A DNA stretch of 41,318 nucleotides from Bacteroidia bacterium (GTDB lineage Bacteria; Bacteroidota; Bacteroidia; Bacteroidales; Prolixibacteraceae). The position numbers were made by a program, and so were the translations under genes. The notes under the pieces were generated by a model that was given only the letters and a program-made list of their open reading frames with translations, was not told the DNA's origin and ran no database searches. The stretch spans positions 1-41,318 of the forward strand of contig JAPLDS010000026.1 of the NCBI GenBank assembly GCA_026391295.1, in the 5' to 3' direction. Positions 8,901 through 18,000 of the stretch are shown here, piece after piece; position 1 is the stretch's first letter, and every line of letters begins with the position of its first letter.

Positions 8901-9309
8901 AGGGTTGTTGTTCTGGAATCCACCTGTCGAATGGACGCTAACTACCAATGAGCAATTTTATGGCAAACAAATTCGGTCGGCTTATTACCTAAAGGGTGGA
9001 ACAGGCGATCGGAAGGTGACCTGGAACGTACCCGTCAAAGTTCCGGGGTATTATAAAGTCTCTGCTTATCTGCCTAAAATTAAGTCAGGATGGGGGCGTG
9101 AAGAGCGTTCGGATGAAGATTATCATTTTACCATCTTTCATGACGATGGACAGGATCATCAAACTGTTGAGATGAAAAACAACGATTCTGGCTGGATTGA
9201 GATCGGATCATACCATCTATCTCCCGATTCCATTAAAATTGAATTATCTAATCTCACGAAGGCTCGCGCGATCTATGCCGATGCAGTTAAACTGGTTAAA
9301 ATAAATTAA
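5902..9309 (+). CDS. ABC-2 permease fused to degenerate M1-peptidase-like and golvesin-like domains
   Basis: This is a 1135-residue fusion. Residues 1-280 hold about seven hydrophobic helices and resemble an ABC-2 permease. Residues about 300-480 form a beta-rich region like the N-terminal domain of M1 aminopeptidases. Residues about 500-840 resemble the rest of an M1 fold, including the QPEMVYLPEGG segment, but no HExxH zinc motif is present anywhere, so peptidase activity is unlikely. A Gly/Arg-rich loop lies near 858-866. The last 110 residues or so (after VTWNVPVKVPGYYKVSAYLP) match the beta-sandwich of golvesin/xanthan-lyase C-terminal domains. The membrane part should pair with the ATPase encoded just upstream. 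The large extracytoplasmic portion may bind substrate or contact the adaptor and TolC encoded next. The function is inferred. Confidence 0.8.
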   Translation: MKAIHNILTVSKYESKTLFRSWFFRIFSILALIFVFVFNLFTQTSIGWPMGDMVALPAMVPFVNLYIINIAQAIIAVFLASDFLKRDKKLDTTEVIYMRSMTNADYVIGKTIGNVWVFFMLNFVALGMVAIFNISSVFTQFSPAPYLYYFLLISLPTLIFILGFSFFLMSVIKNQAVTFVILLGYIAATLFYLQNVYNYLFDYMAFHLPMTFSDFVGFGSLNEILIHRGIYLFLGLGFISLTILLLQRLPQSTFVRKVTMVASVVFLSLGIGLGVKYITKINNYDTHRAQMLSLNNNFANSANAEIKKCDIVLEHKGEQISGEATITLTNPSADPLASFVLSLNPGLTITALSGANYTRDLQIIKITPNVPLQKGSELTLKISYQGDIDESLCYLDMNRERLDLWLQRGNGIADKKHAFIRSDYLLLTPETRWYPMAGITYSSVGLKWQTVQFIDFHLRVKTTTGLKAISQGKVTDDGNGSFDFAPEHKMPQMSLAVGKYESRSIVVDKVNYSLNFLKGHNTFDPYFKILKDSIKPVIRDLRKSWEAKVRFSYPYERLNLVEIPVQFCSFSHVWTGAGEQVQPEMVYLPEGGFKLPSTNFAEQKKISERFGGYDNQTISPKETEENYFKRFVNDVLLSSKTSPSRMGMGGPMIHVGSYSPPQEELNPYFIFPNYYTYLTYIKSDQYPIVNRAIESYLSKAATETGSSFMRSFTGLSEIEKGNIALQDASFAEILDKQADPDIINNVILTKSGFLFALMKGAVGPDKFDEFIHRYIDQKKFESTSVDVLNEELKSSFSLDLNQYLPTWYSSKSLPGYIITHITTAKLKKDDQIKTMVSFVITNTENDPGAVSVTFRMGSSGRGGFRRRGGAGSPDDNIEKTVLIGGKVSRKITYLFNREPRSITVNTFASHNIPSSITQQFGKIDIDETLQAVDDDQVVAYTEGVEANEIISDNEDRGFKLSQPKSNSLIQKLLIPTEADGSGVLRSSGANGKSGQEIKYKGLLFWNPPVEWTLTTNEQFYGKQIRSAYYLKGGTGDRKVTWNVPVKVPGYYKVSAYLPKIKSGWGREERSDEDYHFTIFHDDGQDHQTVEMKNNDSGWIEIGSYHLSPDSIKIELSNLTKARAIYADAVKLVKIN

Positions 9310-9325
9310 TAGAATACATTATATT

Positions 9326-10819
9326 ATGAAGAATCATAAATTTATTCTCCTCTGCCTATTGACCTTTGTATTTAATCAGGTCAGTGCGCAGTCGATTATT
9401 ACACTCGAGCAAGCCCTTGACTTGGCAGGCCAGAGCAGTCCAAGTTTGCAAAGTTCAATTTATAACCTTGAACGGACTACTGAGTCATTAAATGCACAAC
9501 GTGCAGCCTTGAAATCTCAGTTCTCCTTGAATGTTAATCCATTGGATTATAGCAATAGTCGTAAGTTCGATACACGACTCTCTCAGTGGTTTACCAACAA
9601 GAGCACTACTTCGGCAGGAACCTTTCGGGTGGATCAGCCTATCTTATTGACAGATGGAAAGATTTCGCTAATGAACCAATTTGGCTGGCAGTCAAATTCG
9701 TCTGAGATCTTAGGTGTTACGAATGAGAATAAGGCCTTTTTTAACAACCTTAATTTAAGTCTTACTCAGCCATTGTTTACGTATAATCGGACGAAGATGG
9801 GAATTAAGAATCTTGAGCTTGACAATGAAAATGCGATGCTTAGCTATGCGATGCAGCGTTTGACTCTAGAGAAAAATGTCTCTCAATTCTTTTATAATGT
9901 TTACCTCGCACAAATGAGTTTGACGATTAAACAAGAGGAGCTAGTCAATACAGAGAAGAGTCACGAGATTATAAAAAATAAAGTTGAGGCTGGACTTTCA
10001 GCAAAAGAGCAACTCTATCAGTCGGAAGTTAACTTGTCGACATCGAAGTCTGGTGTTGAATCGGCTAGGGTTAATTTGGAGAACGCTAAGGATCAGTTTA
10101 AACAATATATTGGAATGGACATTGTTAAAGAGATCTCGGTAATGACCGACGTGGCAGTAACTCCAATCGTGGTAGATGGAAAGAAAGCGTTGGCGCATGG
10201 TTTAGCCTCACGTATGGAACTTCGCCAGCGTCAGATCAATGTTGAGACTTCTCAGTTTGACTTGATTACGGTGAAAGCATCCAATGAGTTTAGAGGTGAT
10301 ATGGTTTTGTCAATGGGTCTTTCAGGTGACGATCCAACACTAACTAATATTTTTGATCGTTCGACAAAAAGTCCTCGTATAAGTTTAGGTTTTAATATTC
10401 CAATTTTTGATTGGGGTCAGCGTAAGGCACGAATCAGAGCGCAAGAGGCTGTAATCAATTCGCAAAAATTGAATCTTACGAACCAGCAGACGCAGATACA
10501 GATCGATATCAGACAAGTGGTTCGAAATCTCAGTAATCTGAAAAACCAAATTGAGATAGCACTTCAAAATCAGAAAAATTCTCAGCTTACCTATGACATC
10601 AACTTGGAGCGTTATAAGAATGGTGATTTGACAAGTATGGATCTTAACCTTTTCCAAGTTCAGTTATCTGACAAGAAGATGGCATATGCCCAATCGTTGA
10701 TCAATTATAAAGTTGAACTGTTAAACTTAAAGATTCAGTCTTTGTTTGATTTTACAACTAACGAGGCCATTGTGCCAGAGAAATTTATACGTGATTTTCA
10801 GTCCGGAATTATAAAATAG
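9326..10819 (+). CDS. TolC-family outer-membrane efflux protein
   Basis: This protein has 497 residues. A signal peptide (about residues 1-21, with cleavage at VSA before QS) is followed by the TolC pattern of two internally repeated coiled-coil halves. ITLEQALDLAGQSSPSLQ opens the first half, and the second half has the typical LGFNIPIFDWGQRKARI strand and loop. Gln/Asn-rich helices (about 380-480) form the second coiled coil. Family members are trimeric channels that span the outer membrane and periplasm. The gene lies 16 bp after the ABC permease fusion and 21 bp before the membrane-fusion protein, so it is the exit duct of this export locus. No lipobox cysteine is present after the signal peptide. 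Confidence 0.93.
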   Translation: MKNHKFILLCLLTFVFNQVSAQSIITLEQALDLAGQSSPSLQSSIYNLERTTESLNAQRAALKSQFSLNVNPLDYSNSRKFDTRLSQWFTNKSTTSAGTFRVDQPILLTDGKISLMNQFGWQSNSSEILGVTNENKAFFNNLNLSLTQPLFTYNRTKMGIKNLELDNENAMLSYAMQRLTLEKNVSQFFYNVYLAQMSLTIKQEELVNTEKSHEIIKNKVEAGLSAKEQLYQSEVNLSTSKSGVESARVNLENAKDQFKQYIGMDIVKEISVMTDVAVTPIVVDGKKALAHGLASRMELRQRQINVETSQFDLITVKASNEFRGDMVLSMGLSGDDPTLTNIFDRSTKSPRISLGFNIPIFDWGQRKARIRAQEAVINSQKLNLTNQQTQIQIDIRQVVRNLSNLKNQIEIALQNQKNSQLTYDINLERYKNGDLTSMDLNLFQVQLSDKKMAYAQSLINYKVELLNLKIQSLFDFTTNEAIVPEKFIRDFQSGIIK

Positions 10820-10840
10820 TCAATTAAAAAATACAAGATT

Positions 10841-11908
10841 ATGAATTTCAAATTAACAATAAGCAACAAATGGTTCTTAGCAGCATTGATTCCAGTGTTA
10901 GCTTCATGCGCCAATCAAGGAAATCAAGTTAGCAATGAATTGGCTATTCCAGTTTCTGTTGCCGACGTGGTGAAAAAGCCAATTGTGCAATTTATTAGTA
11001 CTACTGGAACTGCAACCGCAGCAAGCCAAACAACCTTGAATACCGAAATGGCAGGCATCTATATGCTCGGGAAAAATCCTCGCACAGGGGCAGATTTTAA
11101 ACTCGGTGATATTGTCGAAAAGGGTCAGGTTATTATTCGTTTAGAGAACCCAGAAACAGCCAATTCAATTGCGATCAAGACGAAGAAATTAAATCTTGAT
11201 ATCTCTGAATTGGAGAATCAAAAGCAAAAATCACTTTACGAAAAAGGTGGCGTAACCTTGCGTGAGATGAAAAATTCGGAAGTGGCCTTGGCTCAAGCGA
11301 CCACCGATTTCGAGAATGCTAGAATCCAATTGGCTAAAATGGAGATCATCGCACCTTTTAAGGGCGCAATCGTTGACTTGCCTCAGGTTACCAACGGAAC
11401 TCGTGTGGTTTCAAACGCGCCTGCAGTAACCCTTATGGATTATAGTAAGCTTTATATGGAGATCAATCTTCCAGAGAAAAATATTGTATCTGTGCATGCT
11501 GGTCAAGATGTGGCTATCACAAATTATACGTTGCCAAAAGATACTCTTAAAGCTAAGATTAATGAGTTGTCTCCAGTTGTAAGCACCGAGACTCGTACTT
11601 TTAAAGGAAAACTGGTCATTGAAAATGCTGAACTTAAACTGCGTCCAGGTATGTTCGTTAAGGCCGATATTGAAGTGGCTCGTCGCGATAGCGCTATTGT
11701 TATCTCTAAAGATATTATCGTTTCAGGCAACCGTGGCAAAACTGTTTATGTTGTTGAGAAAGGTGCTGTAAGAGAACGTATCCTAACTGTAGGTTTAGAA
11801 AATGAGACTTCCGTTGAAGTCATCGAAGGACTGAAAGTGAATGAACGTGTGGTTACCAAAGGTTTCGAAACGTTACGTAGCAATTCTAAGGTTAAGATTA
11901 TCAATTAA
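10841..11908 (+). CDS. HlyD/AcrA-type membrane-fusion lipoprotein (RND periplasmic adaptor)
   Basis: This 355-residue protein has a lipoprotein signal with lipobox LASC, so Cys23 is the likely lipidation site. A split lipoyl (barrel-sandwich) domain follows, with the GDIVEKGQVIIRLENPE half near residues 86-105 and the MEIIAPFKGAIVDLPQV half near 166-182. A short alpha-helical hairpin lies between the halves, followed by a beta-barrel (LYMEINLPEKNI) and a membrane-proximal domain. This is the standard layout of RND adaptors that join the inner-membrane pump to TolC. It lies directly between the TolC gene and two RND-type permease genes. The helical hairpin is short, about 50 residues. Confidence 0.93.
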   Translation: MNFKLTISNKWFLAALIPVLASCANQGNQVSNELAIPVSVADVVKKPIVQFISTTGTATAASQTTLNTEMAGIYMLGKNPRTGADFKLGDIVEKGQVIIRLENPETANSIAIKTKKLNLDISELENQKQKSLYEKGGVTLREMKNSEVALAQATTDFENARIQLAKMEIIAPFKGAIVDLPQVTNGTRVVSNAPAVTLMDYSKLYMEINLPEKNIVSVHAGQDVAITNYTLPKDTLKAKINELSPVVSTETRTFKGKLVIENAELKLRPGMFVKADIEVARRDSAIVISKDIIVSGNRGKTVYVVEKGAVRERILTVGLENETSVEVIEGLKVNERVVTKGFETLRSNSKVKIIN

Positions 11909-11958
11909 TCATACCTAGTCGAATACATTACTTATAACATAATACTAAATTTTTTCGA

Positions 11959-14944
11959 GTGAAAAAACTGACCTCTTTTGCAGTTAATTACCCAGTCACC
12001 GTATTAATGGCGATCATGGGGATCTTACTCCTCGGGGTGATCTCTTATCAAAAATTAGGGATCGATCTTTTTCCGGACCTGACCTCTCCTCGTATTTTTG
12101 TAGAGATAAAATCGGGTGAGAGACCACCTGAAGAGATGGAGAAAATGTTTATCGAGAAAATCGAGGCGGTGGCAATCCGACAAAGTAACGTGCTGGAAGT
12201 CTCCTCGATCTCTCGCACGGGATCTGCTCAGATCACTGTGGAGTACGCCTGGAATAAGGATATGAATGAAGCATTTTTGGATCTTCAGAAAGCTTTGACT
12301 TCCTTCTCTCAGAACACCCTTATCGACGCCTTAACGATTACTCAGCTCGACCCAAATACGCAACCGGTGCTCATCGTGGGTTTGTCACATGAGACGATCA
12401 CCGACATGAATGAGCTTCGTAAAGTAGCCACTAACTATATTCGTAATGAGTTGGTTCGATTGGAAGGTATTGCTGATGTGGAACTTTCAGGTATCGAAGA
12501 GAGCGAAGTGCGGATCGATACGGATCCGTACAAGTTAGAGGCGTTTAATATTACCGTCGATCAGCTTTCACAAAAAATTCAAGCCTACAACAGAAGCATC
12601 TCAGGTGGTACAATAACAGAAACTGGATTGCAATATGTCGTAAAAGGAGTAAGCCTTTTGCAGCAGAAAAATGACTTTGAAAATCTAGTTATTGGTTATC
12701 AATCTCCTGTCTTAGGAAGCACCACTGCTCAGAAGACGGCAACTTTTCTTCGTGATGTTGCAACGGTAAGCTTTGCGAATAAAGAACCTATAAATATTGT
12801 TCGTATCAATGGCGTACGATGTTTGGGTTTGGCTATCTATAAAGAGACACGATACAATACTGTAAAAGCTGTTGATGATATCCAAAAAGCACTCGTAAAT
12901 ATAACTAAAGCTCTTCCTGGGTACAGATTTACCGTGGTTACCAATCAAGGAACGTTTATTCGGTCGGCTATCGATGAGGTTCAAAATACGATGGTTATTG
13001 GGGTTATATTGGCTATCCTAGTCTTGTTTATATTTCTTCGCAAGATCGGAACGACCCTAATTGTGAGTCTTGCCATACCAATCTCGATTATTGCAACGTT
13101 TAATTTAATGTATTTCAATCATCTTACTTTGAATATCATGACGCTTGGTGGACTTGCCTTAGGGGCCGGGATGTTAGTCGATAATGCGATTGTCGTGATG
13201 GAGAATATTTTCAGAAATCATGAATTGGGTATGTCAGCTAAAGAGGCTGCAATCGTTGGAACAGCTGAAGTGGGTGGCGCAATTACCTCCTCTACATTAA
13301 CCTCGATTGTTGTGTTCTTGCCCATTGTATACATTCACGGAGCTTCAGGAGAACTATTTAAAGATCAAGCTTGGACGGTTGCTTTCTCGCATTTCTCTTC
13401 CCTATTTGTAGCGATGTTCTTAATTCCAATGTTGTATCATCAATTCTTTAAAAATAAAGGGATACAGGCGCCAAAAGGATCAAAATTCGCTGGTTATGGT
13501 AATTTCATCACACGAATACTTCCTCATCGTTGGGTTATCACGATCATATCTCTTGTTCTAATGGGCTTATCCTTCTTATTGATCCCATATATTGGATCAG
13601 AATTTATGCCTAAGACTGACAGTAAGGAATTTACAATAAACGTTAAGATGGCTGAAGGGACTTCGCTTCAGCGCACTTCTACCGCTATTGGATCAGTGGA
13701 GAACATGATTAAAGAGCTTTTAGGAGACGATATTCAGGCTGTTTATTCGAAAATTGGACCTTCTACTGGAACCACAACTTCTGCATCATCAGTTTATGAA
13801 GGGGAAAATACAGCCCAGGTCAAGGTGATCCTAAAGCCGACTGGAAAATATGTGGCGTCACAGGTTACTGAGGCCATTGCAAAATGGTATGCCGCAAATC
13901 CACAGTTTCAAGTCACCTTTACTCAAGACGAAACTGCCTTGCAAAGTATTTTAGGCACACAGGAGGCTCCTATGGTTATTGAGGTGAAAGGGACCGATTT
14001 GAATGAAATAAAGAAAGTTGTAAAACAGGTAGAGGCTTCTGTCAAAGAGATTCCTGGGTTGTACAACATTCAAACAAATATGGAAGGTGGCTATCCTGAG
14101 ATTAATGTGCAAGTCGATCGGTTTAGAGCTGGTTCCTATAACTTGGCGGTAACAGATGTCGTTAGTCAGGTAACTGCCAAATTAAAAGGAGTCACCGCTG
14201 GGCAGATGGATAAAAATGGTGAATTGCAAGATATCACCATTCATGTTCCCAAAATTGGTGTCGCAGCGTTGGGTGATATGATCATCAAAAATGGTACCTC
14301 GGTTATACGGCTTTATGAGGTGGCCAAACTAAATGAATCATTAGCTCCAACAGAGATCTACAGGAAAAATCAAAGTCGTATTGGCAAGGTGATGGCAGAG
14401 CTCGATAAAGGGAAAGCTCTGGATAAGGTTGTTGCGGAGGTGCAAGCTAAAATAGCTCCAATTGCATTGCCTGCAGACTATTCCATTAAGGTGGCTGGGG
14501 AAGAGCAAAAACGTCAGGACATTAATCGTTTTGTTGACTATCCCATTTGCCATCGTAGGTACAATTATTCTATTCTTTATTCTGGGACAGACCTTTAATA
14601 TGATGGCTTTGATCGGAATTATTATGCTAGGAGGTATAGCAGTCAACGACTCCATCATTCTCATAGATCGGATAAATCAACTTCGGATGACAGGTATGGA
14701 GAAGAAATTAGCTATTGCATTAGGCAGTCAGCAGCGTCTTCGTCCAATATTAATGACTAGTATCATTACGGTTATTGCACTTCTTCCATTAACTTTTGGA
14801 TTTGGAGCAAGCGCTGCGTTGCGTTCTCCAATGGCTTATGCCGTTATTGGAGGGATGATTACAAGTACGCTGTTGACTTTACTTGTTATTCCATGTGTAT
14901 ATGATCTTATGACTTCGAATAAACCACTCAAACAAGAGGATTAG
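11959..14944 (+). pseudogene. RND (AcrB/HAE1-type) efflux permease broken by an internal deletion and frameshift
   Basis: The first frame starts at GTG 11959 and runs 879 residues to 14598. The rest of the protein continues in the next frame to 14944. The N-terminal part is a normal RND pump: TM1, a porter region, then TM4 with Asp408 in GAGMLVDNAIVV, and a second porter loop. At about 14505-14530 the sequence goes straight from GEEQKRQD to LIVLLTIPFAIVG. In intact family members about 35 residues lie between these points, including a transmembrane helix. Thus roughly 100 bp (a 3n+2 length) appear to be missing, shifting the frame. The tail (GQTFNMMALIGIIMLGGIAVND and on) is otherwise well conserved. 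It lies 50 bp after the adaptor gene. It could be a pseudogene or an assembly fault. A helix loss would cripple the pump even if the frame were restored. Confidence 0.85.
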
Positions 14945-15007
14945 TCCAGAATTAGAATGGTAGAAAATAAGACACAATTGAACAATGAAACTCCGAAAAG
15001 ATAGCAT

Positions 15008-18000
15008 ATGAATTCTATAATCAATAGAAAAGTTCTGATTAGCATGCTCTTTTTCGGATTAAGCATGATGGGTTATTTCTCCTGGAAAAACCTCTCTATG
15101 GAGCTATTCCCGAATGCGGAACTTCCGATGCTTTATGTTCAAGTATCTAGTCAGCTAGAGGTTGATCCCAAATACATGGAGAGCCAAGCCATTGTGCCAC
15201 TTGAAGGGGCTATTGGAACGCTGCAAGGGATTGAGAATATGGAGTCGACAGCCCAGTCCAGACAGGGTTCTATCATGGTCGAATTCAATAAAAATATCAA
15301 TTTCAAATATACCTACCTCAAAGTTCAAGAGAAAGTTGATGAGATAAAAGCATCCCTTCCTGAGCAATTTCGGGTGACCGTGGTTAAGGTCGACCTTAAT
15401 CAGATGAAAAACCAGTTTATGCAGTTGCAGGTACTGGGAAGTGGAGGCGTTGATAGGGTGCGTAATATTACCGACCTTAAGATCAAGAATGAGCTCGAGA
15501 ATGTAAATGGAATTGCTGGCGTAAACGTATTTGGAGGTCGGGAGAAATCTGTTGAGATACAACTCGACATGAACGTTTGTGAGGCTTACAAAATTACGGC
15601 TGCTACGATTCGGAATAAGATTACCCAAAACTACAAAGCAAGAGCATTTACAGGTAATGTATACGAGTCGAATAGACAATATTTTGTGCAGGTTACCTCA
15701 GAATACGACGATCTAAAAGATATTAGTAACCTCGTTATTGCACCTGGACCAATCTTGCTTAAGGATGTGGCAAAGGTCTATTTTGGAACAAAAGAAGAAA
15801 CCTCCTACTCGCGTGTGAACGGTAAGAATTCTGTTTCTATAACCTTGGTTAATGATGCGCAGTCAAACTTGATTGAACTTTCTCATAATACGTTGGCTAC
15901 CATTGCTCGGCTGAACAAAGATCTCGCATCTAAAGATGTTCAGATAAAAGTTCAGAACAATGCCGCTGATACGATGGAGAAAAATCTCAACCAGATTGGG
16001 GAATTAGCCTTAGTGGGAGGTGTCCTAGCCATAATAGTCTTGTGGATCTTCTTGAAAAATTTTCAGCTGGTATCGATTATTGCTCTAGCAATTCCAATAT
16101 CTGTCCTTACAGCGTTTAATGTATTCTTCGGAGCCGATATCTCAATTAACAGCTTAACCTTAGTTGGAATGGCTCTTGCCGTTGGTATGCTGCTCGATAA
16201 TAGCGTGGTGGTCCTGGAAAATATTTATCGACTCAGAGGGATTGGTCTCTCTCCGCGTGATTCAGTAATTCAAGGAACTACGGAGGTGTGGCGCTCTGTC
16301 TTTGCCTCTACCTTAACCACGATCACTGTTTTCTTGCCGTTTATATTCTCTGATAATTTTTTGATTACGCTGATCGGAAAAAATGTTGGCGTATCCATTA
16401 TTTCGACCTTGACCATTTCCCTATTTGTGGCCATGCTTCTGGTCCCTATGATGGCCTATTCATTTCTCCGAAAGGAAAATAGCAAGAAGCTAAGCTTTAA
16501 CGTCGTCTCTACTCGGAATAAGCTGGTGCAGGCTTATGTTATGCTGATGAAATATTCTTTGCGTAAACCGGCTCAGACCATTGTTGGAGTATTGCTCTTT
16601 TTCTTTGTCTCGATCTTCCTCTGTCTTGCTGTTAGTATGAATAATCTGACACAGGTTGAGACAAAGGCTTTTCGAATTAGCGTAACAATGCCGGTTGGTT
16701 CAACAATTGAGGCTACGGACAAAATTGTTTCTCAGATCGAAAGTCGAATCGATTCGTTGAAAGAGAAAGAAGATGTCTCTAGTAACATTCAATTGGAAAA
16801 TGCAACAGTTAACGTGTTACTGAAAGAAAATTACAAGACAATAAGCAAAAGGACTATCGCTCAGATTCGCGATGATGTGCGAGCTCGCGTGGAAGATGTC
16901 TCTGGGGCTGTTATTGATATCTCAGATGCCTCTGAGACTACTGCAAGCGCTGGTGGTGGAGGTGGTGGAGGTGGTGGAGGCGGAGGTGGCCGTCAGACTA
17001 GCACCGGTACGGGGAATATGATGAAGCTGCTTGGCGTAGGGGCAAATCAAGAGCGGATCTTGATAAAAGGTCAGGATTTCGATGTGATGAAAAATGTGGC
17101 CAGTGACCTCCAATATTACCTCGAATCACTTGAGTCGATGAGCCGAGTAAGGGTTAGCTATTCCGATAATAGACCTGAGGTGCACTTGCGTTTTCATCCA
17201 CTTACAATGAGTGAAAATAATATTGCTTTAGGAAATATCTCTGGAGAGCTTAACTCATTTAACAAAGAGACGAATACGAATATTAAGTTCAAGCAGGGGA
17301 CCGATGAATATGATATCTTGATCAAAGAGATGCCTAAGCTGGGAACCACTCTTGAACAGCAGAAAAAACCACGAACCATTTATGAACTTCGAAATCTTCC
17401 TATTCCTGATTCTAAAGGGACGATGCACGACCTTCAGAGTATAAGTGAAATAATTTATTCTTCTGGAGCGGCAAATATTACCCGGGTAAATCGCGAAAAA
17501 CAAATCGAAGTCTCATACTCATTTGTGGCGGCAGCACAGGATTCAAAAGATCTCTTGACCTCCTATCGGGCGGATGTCGATAAGGTTGTGGAAGGTTACA
17601 AGCTACCTGCTGGCGTTGCCGTTCAAGTGCTTCACGAGGAAGATCCCTTAAAGGATTTCTATTTCCTTATCCTAGCAGCCTTTATCCTTATTTTTATGAT
17701 TTTGGCCTCGGTTTTCGAATCGATCTCCACCCCATTCGTGCTGATGTTCTCAATTCCTTTGGCTGCTATTGGATCCTTTGTCGCACTTATTGTAACCCAC
17801 AACTCGCTATTTAGCGCAAATACGTTAATTGGATTTATCATTTTAATCGGAATTGTAGTCAACAATGGAATTATCCTGATTGACTACACCAATATCTTAC
17901 GAAAAAGAGGTTTCCGTACCGAGCGAGCCTTGATCTTAGCCGGCATGTCGCGAATTCGTCCAATCTTAATCACCGCAATTGTAACTGTAATTGCGATGTT

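Noticed and set aside
5902-9309. Active M1 aminopeptidase
   Set aside because: The fold pattern is M1-like, but no HExxH motif exists in the protein.
14462-14944. Independent 160-residue membrane protein
   Set aside because: From about residue 20 it is the continuation of the RND permease in a shifted frame; its first residues are out-of-frame noise.
15155-15679. 174-residue open frame on the minus strand
   Set aside because: It lies wholly inside the RND-ABC fusion gene, which has strong homology; the antisense product has no recognisable features.
16952-16990. CRISPR-like or minisatellite array
   Set aside because: It is a glycine codon run in an intact frame; there are no spacers, and no CRISPR array or cas gene is seen in the window.
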